Source of the DNA: Schistocephalus solidus
Lineage: Eukaryota > Platyhelminthes > Cestoda > Diphyllobothriidea > Diphyllobothriidae
Reading direction: 5' to 3'
Assembly (NCBI GenBank): GCA_017591395.1
Contig: WEDG01001066.1
Coordinates: 148,632-212,631, forward strand
Length of the DNA stretch: 64,000 nucleotides
This document shows, piece by piece, positions 45,566 through 56,899 of this stretch. Numbering within the stretch: the first letter of the stretch is position 1; every line of letters starts with the position of its first letter. A program made the position numbers and the translations under genes. The notes beneath the pieces were generated by a model that was given only the letters and a program-made list of their open reading frames with translations, had not been told where the DNA came from and did not search any database.

Positions 45566-48500
45566 TTGAAAATTGTAGACAACAAAAATAGTCAAAACGG
45601 TGCGCTCGTTTTTATGGGAACATCCGGTGAAATTGACGGCAACCACGCCGGTCAAAAGCCCTACCAAATGCCTATAGATTTGAACCCAGACAGGAGACTG
45701 GATATATCTTGTGAAATATCCAGCAAAAATCGCCATGTGGAAGAAAGAACCAAAAATCTTCAGAAATCGAGGGAAGAAAACAAGATTAAAATGATGTACA
45801 CAAATGTGCAGAGTCTATTGAACAAAATGGATGAAATTAAACTGGTCGTGGACCATTTACAACCTGACTTCATAGCTCTAACTGAAACATGGTTAAATGA
45901 ACAAATCGCAGACACAGAAGTCCGAATAGATGGTTTTCAGCTTATCCGCATGGATAGAAACGGACGTAGGGGTGGTGGAATCGCAATGTTTATACGAGAA
46001 GGCATTGACTTCATTCCGGATGGGCCCTCGCCAAATAGGATCTCGTCTTGCGAAATACTTTGTTGTAAACTGAAAGTCCCAAACCAACCAGACCTCCATA
46101 TTGCCGTGGTATATCGACCCCCAGGACAGCGAACGGACACGGACGAAGCACTCATCACAGAGGTAAAGCAAATCTGCCGTAGCAAACATTTATTAATACT
46201 TGGAGATTTCAACGCTCCCGATATCGATTGGGTGTCAATGTACTGCTCGCGATCGGAAAATTCATTCGAACAGAAATTACTTCCAGTTGGTAAATGACGA
46301 GTTTCTTACCCAACATGTCACAATGAAGACCCGGTTCCGAAATGGGCAGCAGTCAAGCTGTTTGGATCTAATCATTAGTAGAGATGACAATTGCATCCTT
46401 GCATTAAGTTCTTACGTGCCGCTTGGACGAAGTGATCATTGTGTTCTTGCTTGGGAGTACAGTCATTTTTCTGTACCCAAACGTCGTGCAGTTAGGCAGA
46501 GAAATGTATGGAAAGGGGATTATCCCAAAAATGAAAGAATTACTGAATGGGATAGACTGGAGCCCCTGCACATGTACCTGACCCTAATGCTGCCTGGTTC
46601 TTCATTAGTAAATTGATTCACCAATTGGTAGAGAAATTCTGCCCACTTAAAAAGGCGATCATGCGTCTCCCGACCCGAGTGGGTGACATCGGAAATAAAA
46701 AGGAATCTCAAGAAGAAAAAGAAGACTGTGGAGAACATATGCCAGATATCAACAACCCGAACATTTTTTTCCGCTTTTAAGAAACAGCGAAATCGGTGTC
46801 GGAATCTTCTGAGAAAAAGAAAGATCAGCCTTTGAGTCAGAAATAGTCAAAGACATACCAAGAAATTCGAAAAGGTTTTATGCTTACGTTAATAAGGCAA
46901 AACGAAATCGCGACTGCATTCCTTGTCTTAAAGACAATCAGGGAAACAGGTTAACTGATAACTCTGATAAGACCTGCCTCTTATCCAATTTCTTTATGTC
47001 CGTGTATACCGAGGAACCATTTTTGACGAGGATGAATACTACAGTACTGCCACATCTACAAACAAAAATAAGCACGGTGTCGTTCCCAATGGACACAGTA
47101 AGAAAAACTCTGAAACAGCTACAGCCCACTAAATCACCTGGCCCAGATGGTATATCCGCAAAAAGTTCTCAATGAACTCACAGAACAGCTGGCCTCTCCG
47201 CTCTCCAAGATATTTGAAAGTTCGATGGAGGCGGGGGCTCTGCCTACCGAGTGGAAGATAGCCAACATAACCCCCATCTATAAAGGAGGAGAGAGGACAT
47301 CACCAAACAGTTTCCGACCAGTCAGCCTCACAAGTATCTGTTGCAAAATGATGGAGAAGATAATCAAAACGGAACTTATGAGGCATCTTGAAGAGAATAA
47401 CTTGCTTAGTTCATATCAACATGGATTTCGAAGTGGTCGATCCTGCCTCACAAACTTGCTCACATCCATGGAAAGTTGGACAAAAATCATTAGAAATGGG
47501 TTTGTCAGTCGATGCGGTCTACATTGACTTTAGCAAAGCCTTTGACAGGGTTCCACACAAACGTCTGATCTTTAAGCTCCGTCAAATGGGTGTGACTGGC
47601 AACCTACTCAAATGGTTTTTCCGACTTTCTCACAGACAGGCGCCAGCGTGTTTGTATCGGAGACACCAAGTCTCACTGGGAAACCGTTCACAGTGGAGTT
47701 CCGCAGGGCAGCGTTCTGGGTCCCATTTTGTTTCTGATATACGTAAACGACTGCCTGGATTGTCTGACATGCGAGAAGGTAATGTTCGCTGACGATTTGA
47801 AGTTATGGAACTCGATTGAAAAACCGGAGGATGCGCGAAAATTACAAAAAAACTTAGATCGCTTGCAAACATGGTGTGATGAGTGGCTGCTGAACCTTAA
47901 TCTTAACAAATGCCAAATAATCCGACTGCGGTCTAGTTCCAGAAGGCTGATTAGGTTTGAATACCAGTACTCCATCAGTGGTCACCAAATCCAGGAGGTA
48001 AATATTCTAAAGGACTTGGGTATATGGATAACACCAACTCTCAAACCATCGTCGCACTGTGCGAATATCGCAAAGAAAGCTATGTGTATCTTAGGCGCAA
48101 TCAGAAGGTCCTTCGTTAATTTTTGACGGAGAGCTTTTTGGGCGCGTGTTTGGAACATTTATCCGGCCGGTGTTGGAATATTGCGTTCAGGCGTGGCGCC
48201 CTTGGACGAAACATGACTACGCTCTGCTGGAGAAAGTTCAACGGAGGGCAACGAAACTAGTCAGCGGATTGGAATGCCTACCCTATGAGGGCCGCCTAGA
48301 AAGACTTAAAATTTTTTTCCTCTCTTATAGGCAATACAGAGGGATATGATCTTAGTCTTCAAACTGGTCAGAGGAGTTGATTGTGCTCTTCAGATGGCCA
48401 ACTTTTTTGAATTGGCAAACATGACAAGTCTCCGAGGTCACCAATACAAACTGAAAAGAAATCACGCCAAACTTGAAGTGCGGGCCAACTTCTTTTCCCA

Positions 48501-48624
48501 ACGGGTGATTGACGAATGGAACAAACTGCCAGCCTCAGTTGTTCAGGCTGAAAGCGTTGAAATGTTTAAAAGAAGACTTGATGCATTTTTACTTGATGAA
48601 CATATATTTAGTCGACAGCAATGA
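45566..48624 (+). pseudogene. LINE ORF2: endonuclease and reverse transcriptase (frameshifted)
   Basis: The AP endonuclease (45566-46297) shows MYTNVQSLLNKMDEI, LTETWL, RRGGGIAMFI, VVYRPPG and LGDFNAPDIDW. After a frameshift, 46200-46616 supplies CLDLIIS and GRSDHCVLAW (the catalytic SDH). The linker is broken. RT begins with SPGPDGIS (47138), then FRPVSLTSICCKMMEKII, QHGFRSGRSCLTNLL, YIDFSKAFDRVPHKR, and FADD (47784-47795) intact. The thumb and C-terminal domain follow to 48624 with NLNLNKCQIIRL, RPWTKHDYALLEKVQRRATK and SLRGHQYKLKR. At least four frame changes are present, at about 46250, 47150, 47500 and 47760. Confidence 0.8.
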
Positions 48625-48742
48625 TTGATATACTAAAAACGACTATCGCCATGTAACATTTGCTTGTTTTGCTAGCGTCTATCTGTAAATAGGGTTTTTA
48701 AAGGCTCTGCCTATCTCCCTTATATATACTGAATTATACTGA

Positions 48743-48805
48743 ATAATATTTCATCTGACAATGCCTGTAAACCGGTATTAAATACAACTATTACTATTAC
48801 TATTA
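48743..48805 (+). repeat. Isolated family C 3' tail
   Basis: AATATTTCATCTGACAATG, CCTGTAAACCGGTATTAAA and then an ACTATT-type microsatellite recur almost exactly at 50977-51040 after family C copy 2. A diverged copy of the same tail ends the minus-strand family C element near 26340. It is thus a bare 3' end of family C, or a long target duplication flanking copy 2. Confidence 0.65.
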
Positions 48806-51040
48806 TTAAACATCGGCTTGAAATACATATGCTGCAGCACCGTGAAGACTATGTGACTTCTTGACCTTAACAGTATCAGTTAACCACGTAGTAACCCATA
48901 GTAAAACATGGCACCCCGTACTGCTGGATTCCATTGGCAATCCTGTAGTTGATGACAAATTGACGGCTGATAGTTTTAACGTTTTCTTGTCCAGAACATT
49001 TATTGAAAATTCGACCGCTCTCCGTCCGCCCATCCAGGTTTGGACCGGTGCCGTCCTCGAAACCATAACTTTTACCCTCTGGGACGTAACCGTAGCCATT
49101 CGACGTTTTCGTCAATCTTATAGTCCTGGACCAGATGGCGTACCGATCAGTATTATAAAGGCGGATGCTAATGATATTTTCCCGTCACTTCTATGTAAGA
49201 TATTTAATCTAGCTCTTGAAAGTGAAACCTTTCCCAGTGTATGGAAGGAATCGCATATTCTACCTATCCCCAAACGCGGCCAATCTACGTCATTTGACGA
49301 TTTTTAGGCCAATCAACACACTGTCCGCAGCTTCGAAAAATCCTGGAGACCTTGATCAAAGATAAGATGATGTATCATTTAACTGAGAATAACCTATTGA
49401 GTGCAGCCCAGCATGGGTTCCTCAAAACTAGGTCTTGTGACACATGTCAGCTCTCTTTCTTTGATCATGTTCTACAATCTAGGGATAATGGCTTTGCACT
49501 TTACATAGTCTATTTCGATTTCACCAAGGCCTTCGATCGTGTTGACCATGCCCTTCTTCTCCTGAAACTCTCCTCTTTCGGTATATGTGGTAAACTTCTG
49601 AGCTTGATATCTTCTTTACCTGAGCTCTCGTACACAACATGTTAAGATCTCCAATGCTATCTCAAACTCGGCACGTGTGCGGAGTGGAGTTATTCAGGGT
49701 AGTGTGCTAGGCCCGCTTTTTATTTTTGTCTTTTGTCAATGATGTGCCAGGTTTATTTCGAAATGGTAGGCCCTTTATGTATGCCGACGATTTAAAAAGT
49801 TGCCTATCGATACAAGCCGGCAGATCGCGACACCGTGCTTGATCTATTAAAAAAATGATCTCGAGGCGTTTGCCCAGTGGTGCTGCACATGGCGCCTTTT
49901 CCCTTTCTTGGCACAAATGTTCCGTTATGGTTGTCGGTGACAACCATCAGCCCTCATCTTAGCATAGATGGCCACGATATAAAATGTACCTGGCGTTTGT
50001 TAAGGACCTGGGCATATCATATTCCAACGGTCTCAATCTTTCAGAGCATTGCGCCCCTGATTGTCTCCAAAGCACGCAGAACTGCCGGGTTTATCCTCCG
50101 AAATTTTAAAAACTATTGATATTAGACTTCGCCTTTATAAAATGTACGTTAGACCTGGCCTGGAATACTGCTCGTTTCTATTTAGCCTTCTGCGCGCTAG
50201 CGAACGGAAGAAAAATAGAATCGGTCCAACACTTCTTCACGAAAAAGAATTTTTATCGTTGGAGCACCGTAATCTGTCGTATCAAGAACGCTGTGGCCTT
50301 GTTAACATTGATCCCTTATGGTTTCGCCGAGTGCAGAAGGAACTATTTTTGCTGTTTTAAGCTTTTGAATAATCGTACATTTAATCCCCTTATCACTGTG
50401 AGGCAGCTTGACCATCCTCGGCGCAGCAGTCATCGCAATGTCTTTTTATTTCTTCCATTAGCTCGCACAGTTAAGTATCGACGGTTCTTTTCGATAAACG
50501 CCATGGCCATGTGGAATAAACTTCCCCATAATATAAAAAGTCCAACGGAGTTATTCTTTGTTTAAGATTACCATTACTAGTTTTTTTGCATTCAGAACAG
50601 TTTCCAAGAATTCTGGGCGCCGACACGGTAGAATCTGTTTTTCCTGTTCGACGGAGTGCGCGGCATCTGAACTCGATCCCAGGTGTTATCTTGAGGGATA
50701 CGGCACCGTCTCTGCAGCCTGCACCCGTTGACTTCTTCGGCAGACAGTGAGCGACCGCACACGGATGCTTTCTTGCCTGAGGCAGAATCCCGGTTCCTAG
50801 CAAAGACAGAGACTGCATACAGACTGCAATTGTGTTAGCCCTTCCCTGATCTGAATTGCTATCATCCTTACAGGCGGCAGTTTTTTCTCCTGAATAACAT
50901 GAAAATAGGGAAAAAAACACTTATAATGATATATATTCAGGAGTTTTTTTTCACTGCCAGCCTCTACCCACTGAATATTTCACCTGACAATGCCTGTAAA
51001 CCGGTATTAAATACAACTATTATTATTATTATTATTATTA
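48806..51040 (+). mobile_element. LINE family C, copy 2 (5'-truncated)
   Basis: It begins in the endonuclease-RT linker and continues with the same RT and C-terminal domains as copy 1 (SPGPDGVPISIIKAD at about 49125; YFDFTKAFDRVDHALL; YVRPGLEYCSFLFSLLRASE), a 3' UTR and the CCTGTAAACCGG tail with (ATT)n to 51040. It differs from copy 1 mainly by single-base length changes in homopolymers, which break ORF2 into more pieces (49352-49645, 49877-50119, 50061-50360, 50116-50565). Confidence 0.85.
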
Positions 51041-51170
51041 AATCTGCCTACATTCACTTGACTGTTACTTCTTTACATTGCTTCTTATTCTTGCTATTTT
51101 TATGTAACAAATAGGGATTTCAAAGGTGTAAGCCTATTTTCCTCAAATACACTGAACTGAACTGAACGGT
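51041..51170 (+). mobile_element. 3' tail of a B-type LINE
   Basis: ATAGGGATTTCAAAGGTGTA, then AGCCTATTTTCCTCAAATAC, ending ACACTGAACTGAACTGAAC. This resembles the 3' UTR end of family B (AGGGTTTTTAAAGGCTCTGCC and terminal ACTGAAT repeats). Only the last 130 bases are present. Confidence 0.55.
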
Positions 51171-51685
51171 GGAATATCTCTTAACTGTTTACTAAGTGAG
51201 TTTGGAATGTTATCAGTTCCAACTAAATGTGAATTTCTTTAGGTGAGTTATTTCTTTTTGAATACTTGAAGGCGAGAAAGTAATGGTTGGTGGATGGGAA
51301 TTTGAATTTGGCAGCAGAGGGATCCAGGGAGTGATGCTAGTTTCAATGGTAAAGTGGTTGGCAAAAAATTAATTTAAAAATTCTGCTTTGCCGAAATCGT
51401 CCGTTCCAGTCAATTAAAGGCGGACTTACATTCAGACGCTTAGCCGATGACTGAACATGGAAAACTTGAGCAACATATTTGGATGAATTGGCATCACTTA
51501 GTGCCTGAGACTCCCTATGCGTATCTCGCGCGATTCTAATTTTTAATGTTTATTCAAATATTTGTGCAATCCTTAATTCAAGGTTTGTGTTAGCAAATTC
51601 GAGGTTATATCATTTAGCCTCAGACTTTGTAGAAAGGGAGACTGCAAAAAAACAGTGAATTAGTGCGTGATTACTTGTGACTAGA
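51171..51685 (-). mobile_element. LINE family A fragment (linker to start of RT)
   Basis: On the minus strand the frame carries a linker (LNVSPPLIDWNGRF) and then SIQKEITHLKKF and NIPNSLSKQLRDIP after a frame slip. This parallels NIQKEISQLNKSHSVGTDNI at 56.95 kb in family A. It ends where RT motif 1 should begin. Confidence 0.6.
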
Positions 51686-52004
51686 TCACGACGGAAATTC
51701 ATAATTATGAAAATTCCAGGCCTTAGTCACTCTGTTGGAGAAGAAGAACCTTCTTGTGTCGAGTCTTGCACCTGTCACACGTAGCTTTGTAGGATGTCCT
51801 CGCAAAGTAATGGTAGTGGACAGCTTCAAGAAGTCGCCAGATGCAAGGCAACAATCCTGACCCCGCAGCATGCTAAAGGTTTGTATTAGGTCGCCGCGTA
51901 GCTGTCTATAGTCCAAAGGAAACAGATCAAGATTAGATAATCGTGTCTCGTAAGGCAGGCAGCCTTGACCTTGAACAAGCTGGGTTGCACGTCTTTGGAC
52001 CTTC

Positions 52005-52712
52005 TCAAGGGTGGTCTTTGACAGAACACTCTCTCCAGGCTTGTATGGCAAATTCCAATTGCGGTTGCATGAACATCCCGAAGACCTTATTAAAGCACTC
52101 TTTGTCGAACTTTGCAAACGCTCGCTTAATTAGGTACAAGCTTGACATGGCAGATTTTACTACTTTTGAGCAATGGAACGATGGCTTCAGTGTGGGCGTG
52201 ATCAATACTCCTAGATCTTTCTGAGCCTCTACCTCTGGTAGCGGTGTGTCGTCCAGATAGTAAATTCTCTGGTGCCCGGAGCTGGTTTTGCCGAATCGCA
52301 GAATATTGCACTTGGTAGCATTGAACGGGAGGAGCCAGTTGTGCGACCATTCCTCGAGTCGATGCAAGTTCGCCTGTAGATTTTCTTCATAAGCTTCGTT
52401 GTGGATGACCTTCCAAAGCTTTATATCGTCAGCAAACATGGCGTTGTCACAGTCCAAGCCAGTTACGCAGTCATCAATGTATACAAGGAAGAGGATAGGG
52501 CCAAGAATGGAGCCCTGGGGAACCCCACTGTCAACCCCCACCTCCGCCGATTGTTGATCGCCAAGACGGACAATCTGAGATTGCCCAATCAAGATGTTTT
52601 CGATCCACTTCAAAAGCTTGCCCCTTACCCCAATACGGTTGAGTTTGTATAGGAGACGTTGGTGAGGCACGCTATAAAAGGCCTTCTTGAAGTCTATGTA
52701 GACTGCGTGCAC
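52005..52712 (-). CDS. Longest intact reverse-transcriptase frame (B-type LINE)
   Basis: 235 residues without interruption. They contain YIDFKKAFYSVPHQRLL, VPQGSILGPILFLVYIDDCV, the catalytic MFADDIKLW (FADD at 52436-52425), LLPFNATKCNILRFG, AQKDLGVLITPTLKPSFHC and QLEFAIQAW. It lacks the N-terminal RT motifs, which sit in the frame at 53282-52740, separated by a stop near 52740. It has no endonuclease and is part of a broken LINE, so it would not work alone, but the catalytic core is unusually well preserved for this window. Confidence 0.75.
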   Translation of the reverse strand: MHAVYIDFKKAFYSVPHQRLLYKLNRIGVRGKLLKWIENILIGQSQIVRLGDQQSAEVGVDSGVPQGSILGPILFLVYIDDCVTGLDCDNAMFADDIKLWKVIHNEAYEENLQANLHRLEEWSHNWLLPFNATKCNILRFGKTSSGHQRIYYLDDTPLPEVEAQKDLGVLITPTLKPSFHCSKVVKSAMSSLYLIKRAFAKFDKECFNKVFGMFMQPQLEFAIQAWRECSVKDHP

Positions 52713-52739
52713 TACATTTCCTTCATCGATCGCTCGGGT

Positions 52740-53282
52740 TCATCGTTTCAGACAGTAGAGTAAATTAGTTAAACAGGACCTTTCTCTGCGGAATCCGTGC
52801 TGCACGTCAGAGAGAAGATGATGCCGCTCCAGAAACTGCATCAGTTCACGTTTGATGATTCGCTCCATAATCTTGCAACATAAGGAGGTGAGACTTACCG
52901 GCCTGTAGTTATTTGCGGAAGCCCGTCTGCCACTTTTATGTATCGGGAAAATCCATGTGTCCTGTCTTGCACCAGTTACACGTAGTTTAGTAGGATTTCC
53001 TCGCAAAGTAATGGTAGTGGACAGCTCCAAGAAGTCGCCAGATGCAAGGCAACAATCCTGACCCCGCAGCACGTTAAAGGCTTGTATTAGGTCGCTGCGT
53101 AGCTGTCTATAGTCCAGAGGAAACAGATAAAGATTGGACAATCGTGTCTCGTAAGGCAGGCAGCTTTGACCTTGAACAAGCTTGGTTGCACGTCTTTGAA
53201 CGTTCTCAAGTGTGATGTGGTCTTTGACAGACCACGGTCTCCAGGCTTGTATGGCAAATTCCAATTGTGGTCGCACGAACAT
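52740..53282 (-). pseudogene. In-frame fusion of ORF2 C-terminus to RT N-terminus
   Basis: 180 residues. The first 110 or so are the ORF2 C-terminal domain (QLEFAIQAWRPWSVKDHITL, LSTTITLRGNPTKLRVTGAR). The frame then continues without a break into IHKSGRRASANNYRPVSLTS, KIMERIIKRELMQFL and HGFRRERSCLTNLL, which are the first RT motifs. In a normal element these lie far upstream of the C-terminus. The junction is at about 52950. It is a product of the tandem rearrangement of this LINE. Confidence 0.75.
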
Positions 53283-53393
53283 CCTGAAGACCTTATTAAA
53301 GCACTCTTTTCGAACTTTGCAAACGCTTGCTTAATTAGATACAAGCTTGACAGGGCGGTTTTTGCTACATTTGAGCAATGAAACGATGGCTTC

Positions 53394-53689
53394 AGTTATC
53401 AATAATGTAACAAATTCAAGCAGATATAAATAGATAACAAAGAACAGAAAGAAATATGTCACGTCAAACGTCACATGCGCACGCTGCGAAATAATGGCGT
53501 GCATTCCCATGCACGGGAAGTACCTACGTGATTTAACACTGTAAACCAATCAACAGCTAGATTACGTCAGGGAGGGAACCAATGATATGCCGATGGCTCC
53601 AATGGCGAAAATTCGCTATTCGCGATATTGCCTCGATATACGCTTGCTACTAGGGAAAGAGAGGGTGGACATCATTTGTAAAATTTTTA
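53394..53689. other. Spacer between LINE remnants
   Basis: There is no protein similarity and no recognised repeat. A run such as GGCGTGCATTCCCATGCACG can form a hairpin at about 53492-53515. Confidence 0.4.
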
Positions 53690-55175
53690 TCTCAAATGCC
53701 GTCATTTCTAGTCACTGAACTAACCAGTTGGGACATGTTTGAAAATGTAATAGTATCGACCGATTTCAGAATTTTTGGCAGAGAGGAATTTGCCTGCCAG
53801 TCAATATCTGGCAGATTAAAATTGCCTACGATTATTTTGATATCAAATTTAGTCTCTGCAACTTTTTAAGCAGTTCCCAGAGCTGTCTCGTTGCCATAAT
53901 AACACGTAGAATTATAGACACAGCCAATTATCCCTTTTTTATTGTGCGGGAGGATGACTGAAACAAAGCATGCATATACAAAAATGACTAAATGCTCAGC
54001 TGAAAGGGGAACTTTAAAAAGGATGACCTAGTATAAAGAAGGCAACCACCACCACGTTTTCAGCGTGGTTTTGTCGGTTCAAATTGAAATTATCTATCAC
54101 GAGCCTCAAGTCGGAAATAAGAGTGTGAGCCTAGGATTCAGTGATGCAAAGCACATCTAGATCAAGTTCTAAAGCTATTGTTCTAAGCTCAGTCATCTTA
54201 TTGACAACTGATCTCGCATTGAATGAAACTCAACTGAGCGTATTCCTGAACTGCAAGTTACGCTCATCAGTATTTATAAAAAAGGAAGATATGGTGGCGG
54301 AGAAAAAAACTGGAGAGAAGAAACAAAAGTTCTCTGATCTACATTTTTCGAACTTTTACTGTTAAAAGAACTGAGATTATCATATAACGGCATATTTTGA
54401 TGAAAACCACGGAAGGGAAGGCTATATCGTGGCGTGGGAAAGATCTGGTGGCATAGAAATGAGATTTGAGGGAAGTTAGTATAAATTGGCGGAAAAAAGT
54501 ATATTTGAAAAAGGAATAAATTATTTTGAAAAACTTAATATAATTAGAGGATTTACTTATTATGGGATTTAAAATACTTTTGGGCTGGGGAAAATCCTAA
54601 CGTGAGCGTTTGTATCTGTTGTAGATGCTGCGGTGTTAGCAAGTTTCCCATCGATAATGACATTACTAATGTTGACGACTGGCTTGGCGAATGACTTAGA
54701 TTTACTGCGGGTTTTCTAAGGTTTACTAGATTTGACAGCTATGGCAGGCGTGGTTTGCTTGGGAGGGGAATGAAGTGGCTTTTGCACGATTTCACTCGAA
54801 CCAGGAATAAAGTGAACGGGTGAAGATTCAAGTGAAATTGAAATTCCTTTTGATCCGGTTGGATGTGGACTTGCATGAACTAGACGGCCAATCTCTGAGA
54901 TTACTGTTGGTATTGTAGACGTAGACCTAGGCTTCTTGGTTACTAATGAGGGTGAAACCCGACGTTTACCTGTACAGATAAACAACTTGTTTTTCTTCAA
55001 ATATTGAGCTGAGTGCTCATGTTTGGAGAAAATAAGGTCTAATTCAATCACCGAAAAACGTTTTGCCAGAATCCGTGGGTTTTCGCTATGAGAAGACAAC
55101 CTTTTAGCTTCTTCTACTTTAAAGTCAAAGCCGCATGAGTAAAGGTAATGAAGTGCGACGTCCAGGGAGATGTAA
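53690..55175 (-). mobile_element. LINE 5' part: ORF1-like frame and AP endonuclease
   Basis: On the minus strand an open frame from about 55175 (including 55099-54716) encodes LDVALHYLYSCGFDF, KVEEAKRLSSHSENPRI and ICTGKRRVSPSLVTKKPRST. It is of unknown fold and lies where ORF1 belongs. Downstream, 54240-53700 reads SFNARSVVNKMTELRTIALE, LDVLCITES and later IIVGNFNLPDIDW, the endonuclease motifs, with intervening stops. RT is not present. The ORF1-like part differs from the ORF1 of family B. Confidence 0.6.
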
Positions 55176-55295
55176 CTCAGTACTAATCATGATTATAAAC
55201 GGCTAAAGTTTCTCGCATTGTAAAGAAGTGAGTAAAGACAAGTTTTCGTCAAAAATTGTACCGAGGATCGTGAACAGAGATCCATATTGAGACAT

Positions 55296-56880
55296 TCAAA
55301 TATTAACATTTTCCAGGGCGTCAAGGTCTAGTTTCTTCATGTTGACGGTGGGCTGCTCTTGTGTTAATTTTATGCTAAGCTGAGATTTGCGTCTATGGAG
55401 TGCCCTCAGGAGTGCCCTCATGGTTATGTGCAGAAAACCATAAGCAAAAGTAGATTTTGGGCACGAAGATTGAACAGTGCTCCGGTTAATTCCAGTTGCG
55501 TTAAAGTCATCTATAATTATGACATTTGGTAGACTTGAAAACTTCTCTAATTGTTCCAACGGGTGGGCGTATGTGACTCCGTCTCTCCTATGTGGCCGAT
55601 AGACAGTGCGAACATCAAGATATGGAGAGCCAAGAGCCTTGATAGTCAATCATATGGCTTCCGCGCTTCCTGCAAACTTGTTCGTCTAGTTGGACATTAT
55701 TAGACTCCTTTCACATATGCAATTATTCCACCACCCTGTCGGTTTTCTTGGTCCTTCCGACATATTTATTATCCAGACAATGTTTATTCGCTATCTTAAA
55801 TACAGCTGGACAGCCAGGTTTCGGTAACTACTATCACAATCATGGATACTTCGGTAAGGCAAATTTTTAACTCATCACGTTTACATAAAAGGTTTTGGGT
55901 ATTTGTATACAAGTCTTTTAATTTTGCGCCAGCCAAACTTCCGGTTGCGTTTGTTAATGTTATAGGCCTTACTGCGTCCCCACGAACGTTGATTCTGCAG
56001 GCCTGTTCCGTTGCTTGGTGATTTTCGTTAACTTTGGTTTCTTCGGTCAGAACACTGGGCGTTACTGACGTAGTTGTTTTGTCTCTTTTGGTGATTGGTT
56101 CCCTAATGGCGTCGGCGTTAGTGGGAGGGCTGCCATATTCCTTAATACAATTATTTGATTTAACGGAACTATCATGATCTTTCGAACTAACTTCCCCTTG
56201 TAGATAGCCACATTGTGCTCTACACCCTTCAGTCTTGATTGTTATTCTAAGAAAAGTTCCTGGCCTTTCAGCCTTTCAGCCTTTCCGCTGGCGAGTTGTC
56301 CGGTTGATAAAAACTTTTTATGCGAGTGACGGAGGTTGGCTTTTTTAGATAGGATTTGTCTTCATTTGATCTTTTCTCTCTTGCATAATTCTGAGGGGTC
56401 GCGATCACGTTGTTCCTAGGTCATCTTCACCTATTTTGCTGATCCGGAATGCTTTCAGAACTTTTACTTTCACGCCTGGCTGGAGCAGCTGGTTAAAGAG
56501 GCCATGAAAAGAAGCGTGGCCCTCAGTGACACGGTCTTCAGGTCAGACTGCAGTTGATTCGTGCAAACCCTGAATAACTAAACACTGTTGCCGATCCCGG
56601 TTATCCTGATTTTGGCTTCCTGTAAAGTTCTCCTTAAGAGCGCAAGGGCAATTGACCGAGCTTTCATTGAGATTTAGTCTACCTCTGGCCATAATATCAT
56701 CTGAAGACTGCTTTAAATGCCCTTCCGAACGGAATTGGCCTTGTGGTGTACGGGAGTGATGGCGTCCCCTTCAGAATTAACGGCGAGCCCTTCTGGTAGT
56801 TAATAACAGGTTTTTGTGGTTTGATCTGGTTTTTCTGTGTTACTGTTCGGTGATTTGGTAGGTTTAGTTACCGTAATAGC
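55296..56880 (-). mobile_element. Inverted 5' half of a LINE (ORF1 and endonuclease)
   Basis: Read on the minus strand: an ORF1 segment (about 56600-56430: CLVIQGLHES, GVKVKVLKAFRIS) matching the ORF1 core at 45.2 kb; endonuclease N-terminus (about 55900-55800: LYTNTQNLLCKRDELKI, VIVVTETWL); and an endonuclease strand pair in 55649-55296 (TVYRPHRRDG, NVIIIDDFNATGI). Stops are frequent. It abuts a plus-strand RT segment at about 56900. Confidence 0.65.
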
Positions 56881-56899
56881 TAATAAAGCTTCATCCTTC

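Larger units (their letters stand above)
43572..48742 (+). mobile_element. Most complete LINE in the window (family B)
   Basis: The order is: 5' region with an antisense tRNA-like segment; ORF1 (44194-45508, interrupted); ORF2 with AP endonuclease (45566-46616), linker, RT (46860-48126) and C-terminal domain (48146-48624); then a 3' UTR ending at CTGAATTATACTGAATA. The endonuclease plus RT ORF2 and the ORF1 with a Cys-Cys coiled-coil start fit a CR1-like non-LTR retrotransposon. The left boundary is inferred from the end of family C at 43571. Six or more frame breaks prevent activity. Confidence 0.75.
51686..53393 (-). mobile_element. B-type LINE with tandem partial duplication
   Basis: Read on the minus strand, a C-terminal ORF2 segment (53393-52960) is followed by RT motifs, the catalytic region and a second copy of the same C-terminal segment (52190-51757). 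The duplicated part, about 430 bases, is offset by about 1.2 kb and differs at only a few positions. The right ends of the two copies coincide at GATGGCTTCAG (52190 and 53393). The 3' end of the element is missing at 51686. Confidence 0.8.
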
